Shown here piece by piece: positions 17,502 to 26,325 of a stretch of DNA of 64,000 nucleotides. The notes under the pieces were generated by a model that searched no databases, was not told the origin of the DNA, and worked only from the letters and a program-made list of their open reading frames with translations. Numbering within the stretch: the stretch's first letter is position 1; each line of letters begins with the position of its first letter. Source of the DNA: Blautia schinkii DSM 10518. GTDB taxonomy: Bacteria > Bacillota > Clostridia > Lachnospirales > Lachnospiraceae. Where the stretch lies: assembly GCA_000702025.1 (NCBI GenBank), contig JNKJ01000008.1:1-64000 (forward strand), in the 5' to 3' direction. Made by a program: the position numbers and the translations under genes.

Positions 17502-17563
17502 TTCGGACAAAAAAGCAGCGTTTCCTGAATGAAATGATCAGGGACGCTGCTTTTTTGTCCGAA
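17502..17563. terminator. Bidirectional terminator between rsfS and lexA
   Basis: A long near-perfect hairpin: TTCGGACAAAAAAGCAGCGT and its complement ending at 17563. A-run and T-run positions make it work from both strands, serving the convergent rsfS and lexA genes. Its right end touches the lexA stop codon. Confidence 0.92.
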
Positions 17564-17566
17564 ATG

Positions 17567-18187
17567 CTATTGATAAATACGGAATACACCGAATACCTTG
17601 CCAAGTATCTGCAGATCACCGCGGATGATGATTGGGTCCAGACTGTCATTCTCCGGCTGGAGACGATAATAGCCTTTCTCCTTATAAAAGGTCTTGACCG
17701 TGGCACTGTCCTCCACAAGGGCTACCACAATGTCACCGTTATTTGCATTAGGCTGCTGCTTCACCAGTACCTGATCGCCGTCGAAGATACCGGCATTGAT
17801 CATACTGTCGCCTTTCACGCGGAGCATAAACGTCTGCTCATTAGGCATGAACTCTGCGGGCACAGGGAAATAATTCTCAATATTCTCCACGGCCAGAATA
17901 GGCTGACCGGCGGAAACCGTGCCGATAAGCGGTACATTGACCACCTCACGGCGGACGAGATTAAAATTATCGTCTATAATCTCGATGGCGCGGGGTTTGG
18001 TTGCATCCCGACGGATATAACCGTTCTTCTCTAAGGCCTCCAGATGGGAGTGCACGGAAGAGGTGGATTTCAGATTGACTGCCTCGCAGATCTCACGTAC
18101 AGCGGGGGGGAATCCACGGTTGAGAATCTCATTTTTAATATAGTCTAGTATTTCCTGCTGTTTCTTGCTGATTTTACCATATGCCAT
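17567..18187 (-). CDS. lexA: LexA repressor
   Basis: A 206-residue SOS repressor. A winged helix domain lies at residues 1-65 ([13 protein letters not shown]...[18 protein letters not shown]). The self-cleavage site is Ala93-Gly94 (TVSAGQPI), with catalytic Ser128 (KGDSMINAG) and Lys165 (SATVKTFY). All residues needed for RecA-stimulated autocleavage are present. A GGAGG site precedes the ATG. The promoter and a candidate LexA box are in the divergent region upstream. Confidence 0.97.
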   Translation of the reverse strand: MAYGKISKKQQEILDYIKNEILNRGFPPAVREICEAVNLKSTSSVHSHLEALEKNGYIRRDATKPRAIEIIDDNFNLVRREVVNVPLIGTVSAGQPILAVENIENYFPVPAEFMPNEQTFMLRVKGDSMINAGIFDGDQVLVKQQPNANNGDIVVALVEDSATVKTFYKEKGYYRLQPENDSLDPIIIRGDLQILGKVFGVFRIYQ

Positions 18188-18289
18188 AGGGGATTACCTC
18201 CAAATAATTCTCTTATGTTCTTGCCTATCACAGGCGCATTGTCTGTGAATCAAATCCTGATATTCAATTAATTACCAACTTATATGTAT

Positions 18290-18318
18290 AGAATACCATA
18301 TTTTTGATAAGAAAGCAA
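18290..18318 (-). promoter_or_regulatory. Promoter of lexA
   Basis: On the minus strand TTGCTT (18318-18313) and TATTCT (18295-18290) are 17 bases apart, about 100 bases before the lexA start. Confidence 0.55.
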
Positions 18319-18328
18319 ACAGATATTC

Positions 18329-18342
18329 GGAAAATATGTTCG
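18329..18342. promoter_or_regulatory. Candidate LexA box (one mismatch)
   Basis: On the minus strand CGAACATATTTTCC matches the Gram-positive LexA consensus CGAACRNRYGTTYG except in the right half. It lies between the promoters of lexA and the divergent protease gene. Confidence 0.35.
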
Positions 18343-18393
18343 CATTTACTTGTGCCTTTTCTCATCTGATTCTGCCGCGTGCCAACATTTTCC

Positions 18394-18422
18394 TTGCAAA
18401 ATTGTTACATTCCCATTATAAT
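18394..18422 (+). promoter_or_regulatory. Promoter of the secreted cysteine protease
   Basis: TTGCAA at 18394-18399 and TATAAT at 18417-18422, spacer 17 bases. The start codon lies 44 bases downstream of the -10 element. Confidence 0.7.
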
Positions 18423-18465
18423 AAAATTAACCCCCATCTAGCACTATTATAATAGGTGATTAGAT

Positions 18466-20904
18466 ATGAAATTAAAACTTATGAAAAAGAGACTGGCCGC
18501 AGGTCTTTCATTGGCCTTGGCTGTGTCCCTTAGCTCTGTTTCCCTGGTTCAGGCAGGTACGACCTACGAGCTGTTCGAGCTGGTGGAAGGAGAGGCTTCC
18601 GAGAGTGGCTATATTCCGGTGTACGATCCGGCGGAAGAGCTGGACTCGGAGGGCATTCCGACAGGAGATGAATCTTCCATCACTCCCTACGATGCCATCA
18701 CAGACGGCGGACCACAGGCGCGCAGTCTTCCCGCTAATGAAGCGGACGCTTTTGATGACGGAGCTGCCCCGGCGGTAGAATTGCCGGACAGTGATAGCCA
18801 GGATGTGGACGTGTTTTCCGATGATACGTCGGACGATATTACCGCAGAAGATCCGTTTTCAGACTCCCAGGCAGATGATATTACACTGTTTTCCAGCGAA
18901 CAGGAGCAGGTGGACCAGGCACAAAGTATTTATACCTCCTCCAGTCTACCGGTACGCTACAGCCTAATAGAAAGCGGATTTGGAACTCCTGTGAAAAATC
19001 AGGGGTCTCTTGGTATGTGCTGGGCTTTTAGCGCGCTGGAATCAGTAGAGACAGGTATGATTCGGCGGGGACTTGCGGATAATTCCATCAGTTTGTCAGA
19101 AACACATCTGGCATATTCCGCATTTCATGGGATGAACAATCGTGAAAACGACCCTACCAGCGGTGAAACCTTTGTTGCTCCATATCCATATTTATGGACA
19201 GGTTTTGGAGGAAACAAATATTATAGTACGGCAACACTTGCCAGAGGTTACGGAGCTGCTTATGACAGCGATTATCCGTTGGCTCTCTCTTTTGATGCCG
19301 CATCTAAGGACAAAATTGGCAGATACGAGAGTATTCTTGACGGCATAATTAGTGATGACGACAAGGAAACGTCAGTAGTCCGTCTTAAGAATTGTTATTG
19401 GCTCTATGAGATTAATAAGGATGGAATTACACAGGCTCAGAGGGCAGACAGGATTAATGATGTTAAGAGCTTTATCTACAACCAGGGGGCTGTGGAAATT
19501 GGTTTGCATGTAAATGGGTACAGCTATCCCTATGATAAGGAAACAAACAGTTTTTATTGTGAAAGTTATATTAAGCCGAATCATTCAGTGACATTGATTG
19601 GCTGGGATGACGAGAAGGTTACGGCGGCAGATACACCGGGTGCATTTCTGATACAGAATAGCTGGGGTACGGACGGCGGTGACGGAGGATATTTCTGGAT
19701 ATCCTATGAAGACCGTTCAATCAAGTCTCCATCCTTCTACGAGGTAGAGAGCAGGCCGTTGGATTCTATGATCATCAGCCAGTATGATGGTACAGGATAC
19801 GGTTCCGTTATCAAGCCGGTAACGGATAACAGCAGTCTGCGTATTTCCGGAGCAAATGTTTTTGTGTCGGATGTTCCGCAGTATTTAAAGAAGGTGAGCT
19901 TCTACGCTGGAGCTGCACCGCTGTCGTATACAATCAATATTTACCGCTATGTAAAAACATCTCCAGATACCGGAACTATGGTTCTCAGTCAGTCGGGACG
20001 GAATAACTACAGTGGATATTATACCGTGGATTTAAACGAGGCAATTCCTATCGGAGCAGGAGAGAAGTTCGCTATTGAACTTAAATTCGACAGCAAAAAT
20101 GGGTATGTCCCTCACGAGCGCGGTGGTAATAAGATTTTTACAGCCGATTATGGACAGAGTTATCTTTTTGATGGAGAGCGTTGGGATGATATGATGGATA
20201 TCACATATTATGACGCAGATACCGGTAAGGAAGATGCTTATGCATGCAATCTCTGTATTAAGGGAATCGGTGAGCAGGACTATACGGGAACTGTTAGCAT
20301 CGCTCCATCCAAGCCGCAGTTTAATGAAGTGACAGTCACGAACGGCAATGTTATCAATGCTTCAGTTGTGAAAAACGAAGATAATATTGACGGATATGAT
20401 TTCACGTTAGGTACTTCACCGAGCTTTCTTAAGTCAAAGAGTTATACGAAGGTGAACAAGAATGTTTCCAGCGGAAGCACATCTTTTACCTATCTTAACA
20501 AAGGTACATACTACCTGGCTGTTCACGCCTACCGTCTCAATGCAGAGGGCAAGAAGATATTCAGTGAATGGTCAGATGTGTATAAGGTGAAGATTGGCGG
20601 CACAACACCAGGAACGCCTAAGTTTAAATCTGTGAGCACAGGCAAGGGCACTCTCACAGCCACATATACAAAGGCATCCTCAGCTTACCGATATGAGTAC
20701 GTGCTGACGAAAAAGAGCTTTACCAGTGTAACACTTTCTCCGGGTTCTAAGTATAAGACCTATACAAACCGCAAATACGGCAAGGTGAATCTTAAAAACC
20801 TGCCGAAAGGTACGTATTACTTCGGTGTGCGCGCCTATACACTACTCAACGGCAAGACCAAGGTGTACGGCAAATGGGTAGTGAAAAAGGTTACAATCAA
20901 ATAA
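18466..20904 (+). CDS. Secreted papain-family (C1A) cysteine protease
   Basis: An 812-residue protein. Residues 1-30 form a signal peptide (KKR, hydrophobic core, VQA cleavage). Residues about 35-160 form an acidic Asp/Ser-rich linker. The peptidase domain has the active Cys185 in NQGSLGMCWAFSA, the His in PNHSVTLIGWD and the Asn in IQNSWGTDGG. A beta-rich lectin-like domain follows (SQYDGTGYG...), typical of bacterial C1A enzymes. Two fibronectin-III-like repeats end the protein (each with KGTYYLAV/KGTYYFGVRAY). It probably acts outside the cell on host or wall-associated proteins. No LPXTG anchor is seen. The gene stands alone between its own promoter and terminator. Confidence 0.88.
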   Translation: MKLKLMKKRLAAGLSLALAVSLSSVSLVQAGTTYELFELVEGEASESGYIPVYDPAEELDSEGIPTGDESSITPYDAITDGGPQARSLPANEADAFDDGAAPAVELPDSDSQDVDVFSDDTSDDITAEDPFSDSQADDITLFSSEQEQVDQAQSIYTSSSLPVRYSLIESGFGTPVKNQGSLGMCWAFSALESVETGMIRRGLADNSISLSETHLAYSAFHGMNNRENDPTSGETFVAPYPYLWTGFGGNKYYSTATLARGYGAAYDSDYPLALSFDAASKDKIGRYESILDGIISDDDKETSVVRLKNCYWLYEINKDGITQAQRADRINDVKSFIYNQGAVEIGLHVNGYSYPYDKETNSFYCESYIKPNHSVTLIGWDDEKVTAADTPGAFLIQNSWGTDGGDGGYFWISYEDRSIKSPSFYEVESRPLDSMIISQYDGTGYGSVIKPVTDNSSLRISGANVFVSDVPQYLKKVSFYAGAAPLSYTINIYRYVKTSPDTGTMVLSQSGRNNYSGYYTVDLNEAIPIGAGEKFAIELKFDSKNGYVPHERGGNKIFTADYGQSYLFDGERWDDMMDITYYDADTGKEDAYACNLCIKGIGEQDYTGTVSIAPSKPQFNEVTVTNGNVINASVVKNEDNIDGYDFTLGTSPSFLKSKSYTKVNKNVSSGSTSFTYLNKGTYYLAVHAYRLNAEGKKIFSEWSDVYKVKIGGTTPGTPKFKSVSTGKGTLTATYTKASSAYRYEYVLTKKSFTSVTLSPGSKYKTYTNRKYGKVNLKNLPKGTYYFGVRAYTLLNGKTKVYGKWVVKKVTIK

Positions 20905-20921
20905 AATATCACCAGTTTTTC

Positions 20922-20962
20922 AGACCGTCTGTGTGTTTTTGCACAGACGGTCTCTTTTAATT
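20922..20962 (+). terminator. Terminator after the cysteine protease gene
   Basis: AGACCGTCTGTG and CACAGACGGTCT form a 12-bp perfect stem with an 8-base loop, followed by CTTTTAATTT. Confidence 0.9.
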
Positions 20963-21047
20963 TCCTGTTTTTCCTTGTCTTTGGAGGGAGAAAATGGTAC
21001 AATAGCTTCGTATGAATTTTAGAAGATGAGGTAAAGGAGGCATATAC

Positions 21048-22529
21048 TTGCCCAATAATAAAAAGAATCCCAGCAAGGTACCGGGATTTTTCGCGAAAAT
21101 CAGGAAGATTTTCGGGCTGAATATTGGTACGGTGATGTTCGGCGTCCTGTTTTTATACATGCTGTTCAGCGCGATACTGTACCTGACGTCCAGCCATATT
21201 GATTCATATCAAGTGACATCCGGTCCTTTATCAAGAAATGAAACATATACCGGCCTGGCTATCCGGGAGGAAAGTGTGAATAAAGCGGATTCCAGCGGCT
21301 ATGTGACCTATTATGCCAGGGAAGGCAACAAGATCAATGCCAACGGTGCTGTTTACGGACTGAGCTCTACCAAGGTGCCGGAGGTCCAGACAGAATTAAG
21401 CCAGGAGGATTTAGCAAAAATCCGCAGCGACATGCTCAGCTTTTCCAAGGGCTTTAATCCAAGCAAATTTAACAATACCTATAGTTTTAAATATCAGTTG
21501 GAGGGAAATATCCTCCAGTATGCAGGCGTTACGGCAGAGCCCTCTGCCGCGCTGACAAGCGAAGATTCAGAGGATGGTTCCGGTGCTCCTGCCAACAGCC
21601 AGGCCAGTGTGGTTACGTTAGGAAATCAGACCATCAGCAAGGCGAAATCAGACGGTATTATCCTCTATTCCAAGGACGGTTACGAGGGAAAATCCGTAGA
21701 TACCGTGACAACAGAGGATTTTGACCAGAATTCTTACCATGAGACAGATTTAAAAACACAGAAACCGGTCAAGCCGGGAGATGATATTTATACGATCATC
21801 ACTGACGAACGCTGGAGCCTGCTCATTCCATTAAGTGACAAGCAGGCAGTCAAACTTGCCGACCGTTCTTCCATCCGGGTGAAATTCCTGAAGGACGGCA
21901 TGACACAGAGCGGAGATTTCTCTATTATTGAGATTGAAGGCTCGAAGTACGGAAAGATTGATTTCAATAAAGGACTGGTGCGCTACGCATCAGACCGCTT
22001 TTTGGAGATCGAGTTGGTGACAAATACAGTAAACGGGCTTAAAATACCGCTTTCCTCCATTGTGACCAAAGAATTTTATACAATCCCCTCCACTTTCTCG
22101 ACGAAGAATGCGGATACCCAGCAGGAGGGCTTCATGGTGGCGGATAAGAATAAGGATGGCAAGGATGTGACCACCTTTGTCACTGCGACCATATACGCAA
22201 GTATCGAGGACCAGAAGCCAAAAACCTCAATTGATGATGATTCAAAGAAAGAGCAGACCTATACGTATTACGTGGACAAGGGTGCGTTTAAAGAAGGGGA
22301 TGCCATTGTGAATCAGAAATCACAGGGGAAATATATTGTAGGGGAAACCGGAATCCTAGAAGGTGTGTACTGCATTAATAAAGGCTACGCGGTGTTCCGC
22401 AGGATAGAGATCCTTGATCAGAATGAGGAATATGCAATTGTGTCTAAAGCTACGTCCTACGGCCTTGCGCGTTACGACCACATTGTGCGTAACGCTGACG
22501 AGGTGAAGGAAGAGGATATTTTATATTGA
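21048..22529 (+). CDS. HlyD-like membrane fusion protein upstream of yggS-sepF
   Basis: A 493-residue protein with a short basic N-terminus, one transmembrane segment (about residues 25-46) and an extracytoplasmic part with an early barrel-sandwich-like strand pattern (GPLSRNETYTGLAIREESV). Clostridial genomes carry this family just before yggS and sepF, annotated as HlyD-like adaptors, although no exporter is linked. A role near the division site is an inference from position. The start is TTG 21048, 8 bases after AAGGAGG; no nearer ATG exists. Confidence 0.7.
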   Translation: MPNNKKNPSKVPGFFAKIRKIFGLNIGTVMFGVLFLYMLFSAILYLTSSHIDSYQVTSGPLSRNETYTGLAIREESVNKADSSGYVTYYAREGNKINANGAVYGLSSTKVPEVQTELSQEDLAKIRSDMLSFSKGFNPSKFNNTYSFKYQLEGNILQYAGVTAEPSAALTSEDSEDGSGAPANSQASVVTLGNQTISKAKSDGIILYSKDGYEGKSVDTVTTEDFDQNSYHETDLKTQKPVKPGDDIYTIITDERWSLLIPLSDKQAVKLADRSSIRVKFLKDGMTQSGDFSIIEIEGSKYGKIDFNKGLVRYASDRFLEIELVTNTVNGLKIPLSSIVTKEFYTIPSTFSTKNADTQQEGFMVADKNKDGKDVTTFVTATIYASIEDQKPKTSIDDDSKKEQTYTYYVDKGAFKEGDAIVNQKSQGKYIVGETGILEGVYCINKGYAVFRRIEILDQNEEYAIVSKATSYGLARYDHIVRNADEVKEEDILY

Positions 22530-22554
22530 TGAAGATAGTTAGGAGGCTTGTAAA

Positions 22555-23253
22555 ATGTTAGCAGATAATTTGGCACAGGTTCAGAAAAACATTGAAGAGG
22601 CCTGTCTTGCTGTGGGCAGGGACCCAAGTGAAGTCACCCTGGTCGCGGTAAGTAAGACGAAACCTGTGGAGATGCTGAAGGAAGCATACGATGCCGGAGC
22701 CCGCGTATTCGGTGAGAATAAAGTGCAGGAGATCATGGATAAGTATGACCAATTGCCCGGTGATGTGGCATGGCATATGATTGGCCATCTGCAGCGGAAC
22801 AAGGTAAAGTATATCGTGGATAAAGCAGCGATGATCCATTCCGTCGATTCTCTGCGCCTGGCCGAGACCATTGAGCAGGAGGCAGCGAAGAAAAACGTGC
22901 GCGTACCCATCCTGGCAGAGGTGAATGTGGCTGAGGAGGAGAGCAAGTTCGGACTTAAAGTGGATGAGGTCCTGCCCTTTCTCGAGGAGGTATCCAAGCT
23001 TCCGCATTTGGAGGTCCGAGGGCTCATGACAATCGCGCCATTTGTGGATAATCCGGAGGATAATAGGGAAATATTTCACAAATTAAAGGAATTAAGTGTT
23101 GACATTGCAGAGAAAAACATTAATAATATTACTATGAGCGTTTTGAGCATGGGAATGACCGGTGATTATCAGGTCGCTGTGCAGGAGGGCGCTACGATGG
23201 TACGTGTGGGAACAGGTATTTTCGGTGAAAGAGACTATTCACGACAAGATTAA
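22555..23253 (+). CDS. yggS: YggS-family pyridoxal phosphate homeostasis protein
   Basis: A 232-residue TIM-barrel PLP-binding protein. Motifs are VTLVAVSKTKP (PLP lysine), VFGENKVQE, WHMIGHLQRNK, FGLKVDEV and LSMGMTGDYQVAVQEGATMVRVGTGIFG. It buffers and delivers PLP. The gene lies directly before sepF (20-base gap), as in many Firmicutes. Confidence 0.95.
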   Translation: MLADNLAQVQKNIEEACLAVGRDPSEVTLVAVSKTKPVEMLKEAYDAGARVFGENKVQEIMDKYDQLPGDVAWHMIGHLQRNKVKYIVDKAAMIHSVDSLRLAETIEQEAAKKNVRVPILAEVNVAEEESKFGLKVDEVLPFLEEVSKLPHLEVRGLMTIAPFVDNPEDNREIFHKLKELSVDIAEKNINNITMSVLSMGMTGDYQVAVQEGATMVRVGTGIFGERDYSRQD

Positions 23254-23273
23254 GGAAGATTGGAGATTTTTAA

Positions 23274-23909
23274 ATGAGCGTTTTAGATAAGTTTTTGGAT
23301 GCCATCAAGTTAAATGATGATTACGATGATGAGTTCTTAGACGACGATTTATTAGATGATGAAGATGACGATGATTTTCTGGATGATGAACTGGATGAAA
23401 AGCCGAAGAAGAAATTTTTTGATAAATTCAGCAAGAAGAGAGATCTGGATGATGATTTAGATGATTTCGATTTTGATGAAGAACCCGTTAAGACCGTCAG
23501 CAAAGCAACCGCTAAGACTGCAGCCGCTAAGGCTCCGGCAAGACAGGAACGGCCGGCGCGCCCTGCCCCTTCTTCTAAGATCACTCCGATGAGAAGCAGC
23601 AGCAAGAGAAACACACAGTCCGCGAATATGGAGGTCTGTGTGATCAAACCATCTTCCATGGAAGATACCCGTGAAATCGCAGATACCCTGGTAGACAATT
23701 CTACCGTAATCTTAAATCTGGAAGGAATCGATGTAGAACTGGCACAGAGGATCATCGATTTCACCTCCGGCGCATGTTATTCCCTGGGCGGAAGCCTGCA
23801 GAAGGTATCCAGCTACATTTTTGTACTTGGGCCTTATAACGTGGATATTACCGGAGACTTACAGAATATATTAGGAGGTTCCATTCCCTCCGTGAGGGCT
23901 GGATATTAA
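23274..23909 (+). CDS. sepF: Cell division protein SepF
   Basis: A 211-residue protein. A short amphipathic N-terminal helix (SVLDKFLDAIKL) for membrane binding is followed by a long acidic, then Lys/Ala/Pro-rich linker (residues about 12-115). The conserved SepF domain contains VCVIKPSSMEDTREIADTL and the FTSGACYSLGG glycine turn. SepF tethers FtsZ to the membrane. The linker is longer and more acidic than in B. subtilis SepF (about 150 residues in total). Confidence 0.95.
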   Translation: MSVLDKFLDAIKLNDDYDDEFLDDDLLDDEDDDDFLDDELDEKPKKKFFDKFSKKRDLDDDLDDFDFDEEPVKTVSKATAKTAAAKAPARQERPARPAPSSKITPMRSSSKRNTQSANMEVCVIKPSSMEDTREIADTLVDNSTVILNLEGIDVELAQRIIDFTSGACYSLGGSLQKVSSYIFVLGPYNVDITGDLQNILGGSIPSVRAGY

Positions 23910-23915
23910 TCCACA

Positions 23916-24668
23916 ATGGAGAAAGAAGAATTTTTTCTTAAGAGAATCCGGGAATTGGCCAATATTTCTTATCACAGGGATATTGTAACCTTTTCGGATT
24001 TTCTTAATTTAAATGAGCAGAATATTGTGAGTAGCCAGGATTTCCGGTCGCTGGGAGTGACGGTGGAGAGCTTCGGGGGCTATGAGAATGCAGAGCGTCA
24101 GATGGTGGCTTTTCATCCTGATGCTCTTGCTTTTCCCTGGGAGTATCCCATCGACTGCCTGCGGGTGGAGCCCAAGGCTTTGAAGTTTTCTGAGGAACTT
24201 GGACACCGCGATTATCTGGGCGCCATCCTGAATCTGGGAGTGGACCGAAGTGTGGTGGGCGATATCCTGGTGCAGGAGAATGCAGCGTGGTTCTTCTGCC
24301 TGCAGAAAATGACGGATTTCTTTCTGGAAAATCTGTGCCGTGTCCGTCACACCAATATTCTCATTACAAAAGTAGAGGACCCGGGCGAGCTGCCAAGCCC
24401 CAACCTCACGACTGTATCCGGTACCTGTTCTTCCGTGAGGCTGGATGCATTGATCGCATTGGCTTTCCGGGAATCAAGGAGCAGTATGGTATCATATATC
24501 GAAGGCGGACAGGTGTTTGTCAATGGACGCATAGTGACCTCCAATGGTTACGAGCCTAAGGAGGGAGACATTATCTCCGTGCGGGGAAAGGGACGTTTCC
24601 TCTATGAGGGTGTCTCCCGGCAGACGAAAAAAGGGCGGTTAAGTGTGCGTATTTCGCGATATGTATAG
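23916..24668 (+). CDS. ylmH: S4-domain RNA-binding protein YlmH
   Basis: A 250-residue protein with the YlmH N-terminal domain and a C-terminal S4 domain (RLDALIALAFRESRS...GGQVFVNGRIV). The B. subtilis homologue takes part in ribosome rescue and is encoded next to sepF. It starts 6 bases after the sepF stop with no strong ribosome binding site of its own, suggesting coupling to sepF. Confidence 0.92.
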   Translation: MEKEEFFLKRIRELANISYHRDIVTFSDFLNLNEQNIVSSQDFRSLGVTVESFGGYENAERQMVAFHPDALAFPWEYPIDCLRVEPKALKFSEELGHRDYLGAILNLGVDRSVVGDILVQENAAWFFCLQKMTDFFLENLCRVRHTNILITKVEDPGELPSPNLTTVSGTCSSVRLDALIALAFRESRSSMVSYIEGGQVFVNGRIVTSNGYEPKEGDIISVRGKGRFLYEGVSRQTKKGRLSVRISRYV

Positions 24669-24708
24669 GCCTTGTGAGGCACCGCCGTATTAACAGGAGT
24701 GATTGAAG

Positions 24709-25800
24709 ATGACAGAACAAAGATTACTTGTAAAACGCGAGGGTGATTTCCATTACCCCATTTATTTTGAAAAAGATTTTTCCGGATTGGCCCAGGCGGT
24801 TAAGGATGAGGGGCTTGCAGGCAGAAGGTTCTGTATTGTGAGCGACACGAATGTAGCGCCAATCTATGCAGATAAAGTAGAGGAATCTCTCAAGGAGATA
24901 TCTGCAGAGGTTTTCTCTTTTGTCTTTGAGGCGGGAGAGAGAAATAAGAATCTTGACACAGTACAGGAGCTATACCGCATCCTCATTGAGGAGGGGATGG
25001 ACCGAAAGGGAATTCTGGTTGCCTTAGGCGGAGGCGTGGTAGGCGACCTTACAGGCTTTTGCGCGGCCACATATCTGCGCGGGATTGATTTTATCCAGGT
25101 CCCGACCACACTCTTGGCCCAAGTGGACAGCAGTGTGGGCGGAAAGACGGGCGTGGATTTCCAGCAATATAAAAATATGGTCGGTGCATTCCACCAGCCT
25201 CGTCTTGTCTATATGAATATGAGCACTGTTGAAACTCTTCCCCCAAAGGAATTTACCTGTGGCATGGGAGAAATTTTGAAAACAGGGCTTATCTGTGACG
25301 GGGAGTTTTTCCGTTTTGTCACAGGCAATGCAGATGAGATTAAGAAGCTTGATCTAAGTATGTTGTCAAAAATGATACGCCGCTGCTGTGAAATCAAGGC
25401 GGGCGTTGTTGAGCGCGATCCCAAGGAGCAGGGAGAGCGTGCGCTTCTGAACCTAGGACACACGGTGGGCCATGCGGTAGAGAAGCTTAAGGATTTCCGG
25501 CTTCTTCACGGTCAGTGCGTGGGTATCGGTCTTGTTGCGGCCGCTTATCTGTCACTCACGAGAGGTCTGCTCACACAGGAAGAGTATGAGGAGATACGGA
25601 AGGGTTGTGCCCTCTATGAGCTTCCCCTTGTTGTAGAAGGGCTGAAGGAACAGGATGTGCTCGCAGCGACCAAGAAAGATAAAAAAATGGATCAGGGACG
25701 GATCAAATTTATATTGATGGACGGCATTGGGAAAAGCTTCATTGACAATACAGTGAGCGATGAGGAGCTGCTTGCGGCAGTGAGGGAGATTCTGGCATGA
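24709..25800 (+). CDS. aroB: 3-dehydroquinate synthase
   Basis: A 363-residue NAD- and metal-dependent enzyme of the shikimate pathway. Motifs include GERNKNLDTV, ALGGGVVGDLTGF, PTTLLAQVDSSVGGKTGVD (residues about 128-146) and the metal ligands in LLNLGHTVGHAVE and LLHGQCVG. ATG 24709 is chosen over TTG 24703 because of the CAGGAG position. It overlaps lspA by 4 bases (ATGA). It occupies the place between ylmH and lspA where divIVA is often found. Confidence 0.95.
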   Translation: MTEQRLLVKREGDFHYPIYFEKDFSGLAQAVKDEGLAGRRFCIVSDTNVAPIYADKVEESLKEISAEVFSFVFEAGERNKNLDTVQELYRILIEEGMDRKGILVALGGGVVGDLTGFCAATYLRGIDFIQVPTTLLAQVDSSVGGKTGVDFQQYKNMVGAFHQPRLVYMNMSTVETLPPKEFTCGMGEILKTGLICDGEFFRFVTGNADEIKKLDLSMLSKMIRRCCEIKAGVVERDPKEQGERALLNLGHTVGHAVEKLKDFRLLHGQCVGIGLVAAAYLSLTRGLLTQEEYEEIRKGCALYELPLVVEGLKEQDVLAATKKDKKMDQGRIKFILMDGIGKSFIDNTVSDEELLAAVREILA

Positions 25801-26321
25801 GAGAGAAAAAGCCATTGTCAACCATGGTCTGCGCTGTGACAGGGATTTTTTCCGTGCTTTTGCTTACGGTTCTGGACCAATTCACCAAGCTTCTGGCGCT
25901 TGAGCATCTCCGAAATAAGCCGGGGATTCCTTTGATCAAAGGCGTGCTGGAGCTTAAATATCTGGAGAACCGGGGGATTGCTTTCGGTATGTTTCAGGGG
26001 AAGACAGCGGTGTTCGCTATTCTCTGCCTGTTCTTTTTGGTTGCTGCTTTGTATGTGTTTATCCGTATGCCAAAGGAAAAATATTTCCTGCCTTTGATGC
26101 TGATCATCTTTTTGATCGTGGCGGGAGCGCTGGGAAATTTTATTGACCGGGTATTCCGGGGCTTTGTGGTGGATTTTATCTATTTTTCACTCATTGATTT
26201 CCCGATATTTAATTTTGCAGACATTTATGTGGTGTGCGGCGGGATTCTTTTGGTTCTGTTTGTGTGCCTGAAATACAAAGAAGAGGATTTTGGTTTCCTC
26301 AATCCCAAGTATAAAGGATGA
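25797..26321 (+). CDS. lspA: Lipoprotein signal peptidase (signal peptidase II)
   Basis: A 174-residue membrane protein with four hydrophobic segments. The conserved regions are LDQFTKLL, ENRGIAFGMF, GNFIDRVFRGFVVDFI (first catalytic Asp region) and FNFADIYVV (second catalytic Asp). It removes signal peptides from prolipoproteins at the cytoplasmic membrane. It is coupled to aroB by overlapping stop and start codons and is followed 4 bases later by rluD, the usual lspA-rluD order. Confidence 0.95.
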   Translation: MREKKPLSTMVCAVTGIFSVLLLTVLDQFTKLLALEHLRNKPGIPLIKGVLELKYLENRGIAFGMFQGKTAVFAILCLFFLVAALYVFIRMPKEKYFLPLMLIIFLIVAGALGNFIDRVFRGFVVDFIYFSLIDFPIFNFADIYVVCGGILLVLFVCLKYKEEDFGFLNPKYKG

Positions 26322-26325
26322 GTAT

